Below are positions 1 to 5,789 of a stretch of 6,535 bases of DNA, in pieces. Each line of letters begins with the position of its first letter. Within the stretch, counting starts at the first letter, position 1. The notes under the pieces are model-generated. The model was given only the letters and a program-made list of their open reading frames with translations, was not told where the DNA came from and did not search any database. A program made the translations under genes and the position numbers. Source of the DNA: an uncultured Candidatus Saccharibacteria bacterium (lineage in GTDB: Bacteria > Patescibacteriota > Saccharimonadia > Saccharimonadales > Saccharimonadaceae); contig CALHQU010000031.1 in the NCBI GenBank assembly GCA_938038145.1, forward strand, positions 1 through 6,535. Direction: 5' to 3'.

Positions 1-1
1 T

Positions 2-658
2 TCAAAATACAATAAGAAACACGCCCAAGGCAAGGATTTGCCAGCTGGATTTAAAGACACCACTCAATGGCACACTTACGGCGTAAAATGGACTGAAGGA
101 AAATTGGAATATTACATTGATGGCGTAAAGTTTCACACCGTCAACGGATTCAATCAGCCAAACGCAGCAAACACACCTTATGGTCCGTTTGATCAACCAT
201 TCTTCCTACGACTTAACTTAGCAATTGGCGGTGACTACATTGATGGTAAAGGCGGTAAATGGTCAAACGCTTACAACGCCTTAGCTAAATATCCAAAGTC
301 ATTCCCGGCAACTATGTCAATCGATTACGTCCGCGTATACGAAAGACGAACAGCTAAGGAAATAAACGTGCCAGATAACAATTTGCGCACCCAACTTAAT
401 AAAAAATTGTCAACAGTACTTAGTACTAATCGTAAAGACGATCAAAAAATTGCTGACGTAGAGTTAGAAAAATTGACAGACCTTAACTTGGATGCAGCCG
501 ACAACGCGTCAGAAGCAGATAAGATTCACGATCTAACAGGATTAGAAGCAGCTAAAAACCTTAAGACTTTATCTCTTAAGAACAACTCTGTCTTCGACCT
601 AAGAGCGGTTTCCAACATCAAATCTCTAAAATCAGTAAACCTAACGATTAATCGCTAA
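2..658 (+). CDS. GH16 beta-glucanase-like protein with LRR domain, copy 1 (5' end outside window)
   Basis: The frame is open to the left edge, so the start codon, signal peptide and catalytic centre lie outside; a TTG at 38 is not a credible start because homology to the neighbouring gene continues upstream of it. In-window residues 1-114 are the C-terminal half of a GH16 beta-jelly-roll (WHTYGVKWTEGKLEYYIDG, then FFLRLNLAIGG, then SIDYVRVYE, the usual family ending). Residues about 115-218 form an internalin-like cap (INVPDNNLRTQLNKKL) and short LRRs (LTGLEAAKNLKTLSLKNNSV). The protein stops at TAA 656-658 right after the last LRR strand. It has one LRR fewer than copy 2 and no Ig-like region, linker or sorting tail, so it is probably secreted and free. 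GH16 enzymes of this type usually cut beta-1,3 or mixed-linked glucans; the exact substrate cannot be read here. The paralogue follows 187 bases downstream. Confidence 0.88.
   Translation, partial: SKYNKKHAQGKDLPAGFKDTTQWHTYGVKWTEGKLEYYIDGVKFHTVNGFNQPNAANTPYGPFDQPFFLRLNLAIGGDYIDGKGGKWSNAYNALAKYPKSFPATMSIDYVRVYERRTAKEINVPDNNLRTQLNKKLSTVLSTNRKDDQKIADVELEKLTDLNLDAADNASEADKIHDLTGLEAAKNLKTLSLKNNSVFDLRAVSNIKSLKSVNLTINR
77..342 (+). repeat. Tandem duplicated GH16 segment, copy 1
   Basis: This stretch matches 1545-1804 in the second gene at an offset of about 1.46-1.47 kb. Exact runs include 27 bases (77-103 with 1545-1571), 16 bases around TACGACTTAACTTAGC, and 17 bases (326-342 with 1788-1804), separated by diverged sequence. 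It marks a gene duplication, possibly followed by local gene conversion. Confidence 0.85.
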
Positions 659-677
659 TTAGCTTAAACGTTTACAG

Positions 678-717
678 AAAAATTGTCATCTCATTATGGG
701 GTGGCAATTTTTTATTT
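678..717 (+). terminator. Rho-independent terminator of GH16-LRR copy 1
   Basis: A 15-bp stem (678-692 with 698-712, three G-U pairs) closes a 5-base loop ATTAT and runs into TTTTTTATTT. It lies 20 bases after the stop of copy 1. The sequence closely resembles the terminator after copy 2, with paired changes in the stem. Confidence 0.88.
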
Positions 718-780
718 CAGCCGAAGCTTCAGTAACCAACATCTCTGTAATCATGCTGTTAAAATAACTATATAATAAAT

Positions 781-809
781 TTTACTTTTATTCCGCTTAT
801 TGTTACACT
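781..809 (+). promoter_or_regulatory. Candidate promoter for GH16-LRR copy 2
   Basis: An extended -10 element TGTTACACT lies at 801-809 (TACACT at 804-809), with a -35-like TTTACT at 781-786 and a 17-base spacer. It would start transcription near 816, giving a leader of about 30 bases. A second candidate is a perfect TATAAT at 771-776, but it lacks a convincing -35 at the right distance. Both lie after the upstream terminator, so copy 2 should have its own transcript. Confidence 0.45.
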
Positions 810-830
810 AGCGATGGATAAAAAATATTT

Positions 831-836
831 GGGAGA
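831..836 (+). promoter_or_regulatory. Ribosome binding site of GH16-LRR copy 2
   Basis: GGGAGA lies ten bases before the ATG at 846. It fixes the start of the gene just ahead of a lysine-rich signal peptide. Confidence 0.75.
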
Positions 837-845
837 AAACAAAAA

Positions 846-2579
846 ATGTTAATAAAAAAACGTTTTTTAAATAAAAAGCTTAAAACATTAGCTATTATAA
901 TGACTGTCGGTGTTATTGTTGGTGGGGCGTTGTTTACTATGCCTATAGATAATGCCAAAAGTGCAGGAAGTCCATATCCGCCAACAGATAGTGAGAACTG
1001 GAATCCAGAACCTGTTTGGCGTGATGAGTTTGACGGAAATTCGTTAGATGGGACCAAATGGACAGCTCTTAATGGCGGATGGAAAGATGAGAACCAACAA
1101 GTTCGAAACTGCTACACGAGATCAGATGAAAACATCAATGTCAGTGGTGGTAGCTTAAATCTAATTGGACTATACAAACCAGGAGCAACCTGTACTGGTG
1201 GTAACACTAAAACTGGCAACTTCACTTCCGGATTCGTACAGACGAAAAATAAGGCATATTTTAAATATGGATACATCGAAGCTCGCATAAAAATGCCAAA
1301 GAATAAGAGTACCTGGCCTGGTTTTTGGATGAGTCCTAATAACTCTCCGTACGGTCCTGGTTGGCCTGATTGGGGCGAGATCGACATTGTAGAGGCAAAA
1401 GGCTCTAATCGCCAATTCGCTGCTTCTGACGCACACTGGCGAGATAAGAATACGCCAACCGGTCAAACTGGAAGTCACAGAAATCGCCAAGGAGTTATTC
1501 CATCAAGTAAGTTCGGCACTAATGACACTACAGAGTGGCACACGTACGGCGTAAAATGGACTGAAGGAAAACTTGAATACTTCATTGACGGAGAGCTACA
1601 TCATACAATTACCGAATTTAAGAATTCAAACTCCACAGGAAGCCCTAATGGACCCTTTGATCAGGATTTCTTCTTACGACTTAACTTAGCCATTGGCGGT
1701 AACTACATTGACGCTCCGTGGGATGATCCTATCAACTCAGTAGGAGCTGCAAATGGAGAGGGCTTCCCGGCAACTATGTCAGTCGACTACGTCCGCGTAT
1801 ACGAGATGCGAAAACCCAAAGAGGTTGAAGTCAAAGACACGGAACTACGCAAGCTACTCAATGAAAAACTGGGAGAAAAACTTGGTACAACTCGTGCAGC
1901 AAATCAAAAAATTACTGATGTAGAGTTGGAAAAATTGACAGATCTTAACTTGGACAACTCAAATATTACCAACCTAGCTGGAATAGAAGCCGCCAAAAAC
2001 ATTAAGAATTTGTCGTTAAATCACAACTCAATCTCAAACCTAAGCCCGTTAGCTGGACTAACTTCCCTAAAAACTCTGTCGCTTAAAGAGAACAAGATTA
2101 CAGATATAAGCCCACTAGCTGGATTGACTTCCCTAACTTCATTAAATCTTGAAGATCAACAGCCTAGTATTAAACCTAACGACAAATCTTTTGCTTCACC
2201 ATTGAAAGATTTAACAGGAAGCGTAGTTTCCATAAACAACTCAGCAGACGTTATTAACAGTACGGCAACTCCTGGAAATATTCAGCTACTGTCACTGCCA
2301 GCCAATGGAGCATCTTCTATCCTGAATACTCTTTGGACAAGAAGTGCAACAATCGGAACAATTTCAGCTACATTTAGCGGTACTCTGGCTATTGACACAT
2401 CAGCAATCCCTAGGACAGCACAGCCACAGCCTGCTAGTCCATCAGCTGCCGCCCACAATCCAGCTAATAAGCCTCAAAATGCTGTAAGTGGTCTACTCGC
2501 GAACACAGGATTTAATGCCCTCTTAGGTGTTATCGCCACCCTAGCATTAGTTGCTGCGGGACTATTCATTCTACGCTAA
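846..2579 (+). CDS. Secreted GH16 beta-glucanase-like protein with internalin-like LRRs and LAXTG-type sorting tail, copy 2
   Basis: 577 residues. A signal peptide covers about 1-40 (KKRFLNKKLK, then a hydrophobic core; cleavage probably near AKSA-GS). The GH16 domain spans about 55-321: it opens with PVWRDEFDGNSLDGTKW, has the glucan-binding strand ENQQVRNCYTRSDENINV, and ends FPATMSVDYVRVYE. The catalytic signature EIDIVE is intact, with E178 as the expected nucleophile, D180 as helper and E183 as acid/base; the extra residue is the form found in laminarinase-like GH16 enzymes. Cys89 and Cys116 could form a disulfide. Residues 327-437 are an internalin-type cap plus 22-residue LRRs (LSPLAGLTSLKTLSLKENKI). 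Residues about 438-525 resemble the Ig-like region after internalin LRRs (IGTISATFSGTL). A Pro/Ala linker follows, then L551-A-N-T-G555, a hydrophobic helix and a final Arg. The start is ATG after GGGAGA. Likely a wall-attached or membrane-retained glucan hydrolase or adhesin; the substrate (beta-1,3 or mixed-linked glucan) is inferred. Confidence 0.93.
   Translation: MLIKKRFLNKKLKTLAIIMTVGVIVGGALFTMPIDNAKSAGSPYPPTDSENWNPEPVWRDEFDGNSLDGTKWTALNGGWKDENQQVRNCYTRSDENINVSGGSLNLIGLYKPGATCTGGNTKTGNFTSGFVQTKNKAYFKYGYIEARIKMPKNKSTWPGFWMSPNNSPYGPGWPDWGEIDIVEAKGSNRQFAASDAHWRDKNTPTGQTGSHRNRQGVIPSSKFGTNDTTEWHTYGVKWTEGKLEYFIDGELHHTITEFKNSNSTGSPNGPFDQDFFLRLNLAIGGNYIDAPWDDPINSVGAANGEGFPATMSVDYVRVYEMRKPKEVEVKDTELRKLLNEKLGEKLGTTRAANQKITDVELEKLTDLNLDNSNITNLAGIEAAKNIKNLSLNHNSISNLSPLAGLTSLKTLSLKENKITDISPLAGLTSLTSLNLEDQQPSIKPNDKSFASPLKDLTGSVVSINNSADVINSTATPGNIQLLSLPANGASSILNTLWTRSATIGTISATFSGTLAIDTSAIPRTAQPQPASPSAAAHNPANKPQNAVSGLLANTGFNALLGVIATLALVAAGLFILR
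1377..1394 (+). other. GH16 catalytic motif EIDIVE
   Basis: Codons for residues 178-183 of copy 2. Both catalytic glutamates and the central aspartate are present, so the enzyme has the residues needed for retaining hydrolysis. The preceding residues PDWGEID fit the family. Confidence 0.9.
1545..1804 (+). repeat. Tandem duplicated GH16 segment, copy 2
   Basis: Partner of 77-342. The conserved blocks encode GVKWTEGK, RLNLAIGG and DYVRVYE, with nucleotide identity including third codon positions. The loop between the second and third blocks differs in length and sequence between the copies. Confidence 0.85.
1824..2156 (+). other. Internalin-like LRR block in copy 2
   Basis: Residues 327-437. 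A short helical cap (VKDTELRKLLNEKLG, then ITDVELEKLTDLNLD) leads into about three LRRs of 22 residues, with two nearly identical PLAGLTSL segments. The pattern L-x-x-L-x-L-x-x-N-x-I-x-D/N-I/L-x-P-L-A-G-L is typical of Listeria-type internalins, where LRRs bind protein or glycan ligands. Here the block is too short for a large binding face and may act as a spacer or small adhesive module. Confidence 0.8.
2496..2576 (+). other. LAXTG-like C-terminal sorting signal (LANTG, hydrophobic helix, terminal Arg)
   Basis: Residues 551-577 of copy 2. LANTG is followed by about 20 hydrophobic residues (ALLGVIATLALVAAGLF) and ends in ILR. This is the three-part layout of sortase substrates. LAXTG rather than LPXTG is the motif known for class E sortases of Actinobacteria. 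No sortase gene is in the window, so the pairing is inference; a plain C-terminal membrane anchor is the alternative. Confidence 0.7.
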
Positions 2580-2592
2580 CCTATGGCTACAT

Positions 2593-2630
2593 AAAATTAC
2601 CACCCCGTGATGAGGTGGTAATTTTTTATT
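2593..2630 (+). terminator. Terminator between convergent genes, probably bidirectional
   Basis: A 12-bp stem AAAATTACCACC (2593-2604) with GGTGGTAATTTT (2614-2625), a 9-base loop, then TTATT. The A-rich left arm gives a TTTTAT run on the minus strand, so it can also end the transcript of the small gene that stops at 2644. No other terminator is seen for that transcript. Confidence 0.85.
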
Positions 2631-2643
2631 GAGAACTAGGTTT

Positions 2644-2973
2644 TTATTGTCGAGAGGATTGAGAAGTTGGTTGCGGTGCTACGCCAGACTGTGAAGCGTC
2701 TGATGGCGGCGTGTTAGTTGTGTTATTTTGAGCTGACGGAGTTTGTCCAGCTGAAGACGAGCCCGATTGTCCTGATTGATCAGATTGAGATTGAGACGTG
2801 CTGCTATTTCCGCCAGATTGTTGCCTAGATCCGCCAGGACCGCCTTGAGATTGGCTCATTCCTGGAGGACCGCCAGCTTGCCCGCCCATTTGGCTTCCGC
2901 TCGAGCCGCCAACTTGCATACCCGCAACAAATCCCAGTCCGCACAAAACCACGCCGCCAATTGCTATTCCCAT
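2644..2973 (-). CDS. Small membrane-anchored Gly/Ser/Gln-rich protein (part after the in-frame amber)
   Basis: Family not recognised. The 109 residues from ATG 2973 begin with a transmembrane segment (GIAIGGVVLCGLGFVAGMQVGG, about residues 2-23) followed by a low-complexity tail rich in Gly, Ser, Gln and Pro (GGQAGGPPGM, QSQSDQSGQSGSSS, then NTTNTPPSDASQ) up to TAA. The tail probably lies outside the membrane. The ATG at 2973 has no Shine-Dalgarno site. The same frame runs upstream through a single TAG (3019-3021) to an ATG at 3075 with a strong ribosome binding site, so the native gene was most likely 2644-3075 (143 codons). It lies 25 bases after the GT fusion in the same direction, apparently one operon. 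The Gly-rich tail resembles in composition the Gly-rich loop of that enzyme. Either a broken gene, a restart product or a readthrough product. Confidence 0.6.
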   Translation of the reverse strand: MGIAIGGVVLCGLGFVAGMQVGGSSGSQMGGQAGGPPGMSQSQGGPGGSRQQSGGNSSTSQSQSDQSGQSGSSSAGQTPSAQNNTTNTPPSDASQSGVAPQPTSQSSRQ

Positions 2974-3018
2974 TGCCGCGCCGACGCTAATTGAGCGTTT
3001 TTCGTTCGAAGTGCTTTC

Positions 3019-3075
3019 CTAATTGTTAAAGATATTTTCTGGTGTTGTTTGAGATTCTTGGTCTAATCTTTTCAT
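3019..3075 (-). pseudogene. 5' segment of the small membrane protein gene, cut by in-frame TAG
   Basis: ATG at 3075 encodes MKRLDQESQTTPENIFNN and then TAG at 3021-3019. The frame continues without another stop into ESTSNEKRSISVGAAMG and the transmembrane segment, exactly 34 codons from this ATG to the internal ATG at 2973. One base change (for example CAG to TAG) explains the break. TAG is also the terminal stop of the GT fusion and of the transporter in this window, so it is not reassigned. A sequencing error at this base is possible. Confidence 0.7.
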
Positions 3076-3082
3076 AATACTT

Positions 3083-3087
3083 CTCCT
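3083..3087 (-). promoter_or_regulatory. Ribosome binding site for the small membrane protein
   Basis: AGGAG (within TAAAGGAGAA on the minus strand) lies 7 bases before ATG 3075. It is the best Shine-Dalgarno site in the window, and it shows that translation is meant to start before the amber codon. Confidence 0.8.
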
Positions 3088-3100
3088 TTAGTTAAATTTT

Positions 3101-5746
3101 CTATGCAGACAGTTCGTATAATGTTACATCACTACCTCCATAATTAACGACTTTACCTCTTTTCTTAATCCAATTTGTGATTTCGCTATTTCCGCCATTT
3201 GGACCGCCGCCATGACCGTGCGAGCTAGCGGCGTAATATTTCAATTTGCCGTCCGCCACCAGTTGCTTAAATTGTTCAAGCGTGAGTGGCGTATCACTAC
3301 CGTTAAAGCCGCCAATTGCCATAACTGGTTGACCGCTAGTTAGCTGGATTGCCGCCGATTCATTAGCGCTATCCACCGCCACCAACCAAGTCGCACCATT
3401 TTGGTTTTGTAAAAGATACTGAACCAACGCGCTATCTGCCTGAGATTTTTCATTATTACTTCCCTGCATCGCTGTTGAGTTCGGACCAGCCGTCGGAATG
3501 CTGCCTGTATGAGTAACATTGGCGGTCGACAGCGTGTAGACAACTGGAGTGGTCATACACGCAGCCACAGAAGTGATAATTGCCAAGTTATGAAGCCAAC
3601 GTTTCGGTGTATATAGATTGACCAATAGCCCAATCATACCGACAGCCCCCAGAATACCAACCATCCACATCAGCCAAGTCATTGTACCAGCGTAACTAAG
3701 GATAATCATCGCAATCACCACCGTTACGCCAATTGTCATCGGTAAAACCCAGGCATACGACTTTCGTCTGACATACGCACCCCACAGAAACGGCACGCCA
3801 ATCCCAACCAGAGCCGCGATAGCCGGTGCCATAACCACCACGTAGTACGGATGAATCACGCCGCTAGTCATACTAAATATTACGATGTGAATGATCAGCC
3901 AAAGTATCCAGAATATCACTGCCGCTCGTCCGCGATTAGTCCGCGGAGTTTTGCGTAAAATCCACAAGAGTAGTCCACCGCTCGCTAATGCTAAAATTAG
4001 TAACCATGCGATATTCGGTCCGAAATCATTATTGAATATCCTAAATATTCCCGTTTGTCCACCAAATCCAGTACCTCCAGGACCGTGACCGCCGCCGCCC
4101 ATTCCACCAGGGCTTGCTATTGCCATTCCACCACTCGGAGGAGTTCCGCCACTTCCGCCACCGCGGTTTCCTAATAGCCGACCAAATCCGTTATAGCCAA
4201 AAATCAAACTCCAAATACTATTATCGTTCGTACTGCCAACCCACGGTCGATTGCCAGACGGGGTCAGCCAAACAAGCACGCTCCACCATAAAGTCGATAC
4301 CGTCGTAATCACGCCAGCAAACATCAAATGTAGAAATCGCGTAACAATTGGCGGCTTAGCGAACGCCAGATAGACAATTACCATCGCGGGCAAAACCATC
4401 AAGCCCTGAAGCATTTTCGTGTTAAACGCTAATCTCGTAAACAGCCCCGCCAGACCAAGCCATAAAAGCGGACGCCTACCTTCTAATGACCTGAGAAATG
4501 CGTAACCGCTGGCGGTGAGCATAAATGTCAAAATAGCATCTGGATTATTAAATCCAAACATCAACGCTGCAACAGGAGTTAACATCAATGTGACTGCGGA
4601 GATTATCGCGCTATTAAAGCCGAATTGTCGTTTCACCGCCGAATATAACAACCAAACCGAACCAACGCCCGCTAATACGCTTGGTAGTAGCATTGAAAAG
4701 CTGGAAAATCCAAACAGTCGAGCACTAAGCCCCATTATCATCGTAGCCAGCGGAGGCTTGTCGATTGAAACATAATTCGCCGCATCCAAACTGCCAAACA
4801 GCCACGCCGTCCAATTTTGGCTTGCTGCCTGCACCGCCGCCGCGTAATAACTGTTCGCCATGCCATTATGCATCGCGCCAAACAAATACAACGCGCCCGT
4901 CGCAATCAGCAGAATCGGAAGCGCCATTTTCTCAAACCACGAACGATTGTCCAATTCTTTATTAACTCGATGCAGTCCTTTTAAGTCATCGACCGCAGTT
5001 TTCACAATCTTCACGCGACTATCAGTATCTTCAATCCAAGTAACGGGCTGCTCGTGAATCGGCACGCCCGCGCGCTCCGTTTTAATCAAAAGCTCCGTGT
5101 CGAAGAACCATTCATTGTCCTTAATTTTTGGCAAAAATCTCTTCGCCACGTCGCGACGAATTGCCTTAAATCCGCACTGCGCATCGCTAAATTTGGTGCG
5201 CGACGTCAATTTGATAATCTTGTTATAACACCGTGAAATAAACTCCCGCTTAAAACCGCGGCTGGTCTTTGATTTTTTCGTCAATCGAGAACCGATCCCC
5301 ACGCCAGCTTCGCCCACCACAAGCGGCTGAATCATCGGCAAAAAATCATCTAAGCTGGTGGACAAATCGACATCCATATACGTCAAAATATCCGCCTGAC
5401 TGCTTTGCCAAACCTGCTTTAACGCTCGCCCGCGACCGCGTTCAGCCAACCGCACGACACGAACTGATTGATGGTTTTGTGCCAAGCTTTTTGCGATTTT
5501 TAATGTGTTATCTTGACTGCCATTATCCGCGATCGTTATTTGATAGCGATATGGCAAATTTTCCATCATGTATTCGTCAAGCGTTTCAATGCTACTTTGA
5601 AGAATCTTTTCCTCGTTCAGCACCGGCACGACTATGTCGACAAATGGATTAACTATCGCCCGAAACGGCGATGGACTAGAATCGGACGTAATAAGTCGCG
5701 ACCTAGCTAATGGTTGGGGTGTGGTTATTGCTCTCATGCAAACCAC
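3101..5746 (-). CDS. Fused glycosyltransferase: cytoplasmic GT2 (YkcC-like) plus membrane GT39/PMT-type (YkcB-like)
   Basis: 881 residues from GTG 5746; ATG 5737 (residue 4) is equally possible and neither has a Shine-Dalgarno site. Residues about 35-265 are a GT2 domain of the polyprenyl-phosphate sugar synthase kind: VDIVVPVLNEE, ADNGSQDNT, and the DxD metal site D125-V-D127 in YMDVDLST. Residues about 272-740 form a polytopic GT-C enzyme with around 12 helices; the first outer loop has SYYAAAVQAASQNW and SIDKPPLATM, hallmarks of YkcB-type proteins. A Gly-rich outer loop spans about 527-565. Residues about 765-881 match the YkcA/YkcB C-terminal domain (GQPVMAIGGFNGSD, SSHGHGGGPNGG). Expected role: GT2 loads a sugar on a lipid phosphate inside, and the GT-C part transfers it to an outer acceptor; sugar and acceptor unknown. 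In Bacillus subtilis ykcB and ykcC are separate genes. The small membrane protein gene follows 25 bases downstream. Confidence 0.9.
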   Translation of the reverse strand: MVCMRAITTPQPLARSRLITSDSSPSPFRAIVNPFVDIVVPVLNEEKILQSSIETLDEYMMENLPYRYQITIADNGSQDNTLKIAKSLAQNHQSVRVVRLAERGRGRALKQVWQSSQADILTYMDVDLSTSLDDFLPMIQPLVVGEAGVGIGSRLTKKSKTSRGFKREFISRCYNKIIKLTSRTKFSDAQCGFKAIRRDVAKRFLPKIKDNEWFFDTELLIKTERAGVPIHEQPVTWIEDTDSRVKIVKTAVDDLKGLHRVNKELDNRSWFEKMALPILLIATGALYLFGAMHNGMANSYYAAAVQAASQNWTAWLFGSLDAANYVSIDKPPLATMIMGLSARLFGFSSFSMLLPSVLAGVGSVWLLYSAVKRQFGFNSAIISAVTLMLTPVAALMFGFNNPDAILTFMLTASGYAFLRSLEGRRPLLWLGLAGLFTRLAFNTKMLQGLMVLPAMVIVYLAFAKPPIVTRFLHLMFAGVITTVSTLWWSVLVWLTPSGNRPWVGSTNDNSIWSLIFGYNGFGRLLGNRGGGSGGTPPSGGMAIASPGGMGGGGHGPGGTGFGGQTGIFRIFNNDFGPNIAWLLILALASGGLLLWILRKTPRTNRGRAAVIFWILWLIIHIVIFSMTSGVIHPYYVVVMAPAIAALVGIGVPFLWGAYVRRKSYAWVLPMTIGVTVVIAMIILSYAGTMTWLMWMVGILGAVGMIGLLVNLYTPKRWLHNLAIITSVAACMTTPVVYTLSTANVTHTGSIPTAGPNSTAMQGSNNEKSQADSALVQYLLQNQNGATWLVAVDSANESAAIQLTSGQPVMAIGGFNGSDTPLTLEQFKQLVADGKLKYYAASSHGHGGGPNGGNSEITNWIKKRGKVVNYGGSDVTLYELSA

Positions 5747-5750
5747 TATA
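5745..5750 (-). promoter_or_regulatory. Possible -10 element giving a leaderless transcript of the GT fusion
   Basis: TATAGT on the minus strand lies 7 bases before the ATG at 5737, so transcription would begin at or next to that ATG. No -35 match is found at 16-18 bases, and no Shine-Dalgarno precedes either start codon. If real, the start is ATG 5737 rather than GTG 5746. Co-transcription from the transporter gene 43 bases upstream is the alternative. Confidence 0.25.
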
Positions 5751-5789
5751 AATAAGCGTTCTGTAAAAATGCTTTAAAGATCAGCCAGA

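Noticed and set aside
38..658. TTG at 38 as the start of GH16-LRR copy 1
   Set aside because: The frame is open to the edge, similarity to copy 2 extends upstream, and a start here would remove the catalytic half and signal peptide.
803..1490. Minus-strand open frames within 803-1490
   Set aside because: They lie opposite the signal peptide and GH16 domain of copy 2, have no recognisable motifs or ribosome binding sites, and are shadows of the real gene.
2776..2994. 72-codon plus-strand frame opposite the Gly/Ser/Gln-rich gene
   Set aside because: An Arg/Ala-rich translation as expected from the antisense of Gly/Gln-rich codons; no ribosome binding site or family signal.
3019..3021. TAG reassigned to an amino acid
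   Set aside because: TAG ends the GT fusion and the transporter at the expected family lengths, so it acts as a stop in this genome.
3891..5710. Several plus-strand frames of 60-127 codons
   Set aside because: All lie opposite the GT fusion, whose own frame shows clear GT2 and YkcB motifs throughout; they show no domain pattern.
5747..5789. Terminator between transporter and GT fusion
   Set aside because: A TTTTT run exists, but the stem before it would have only about three pairs, so it is not a convincing terminator.
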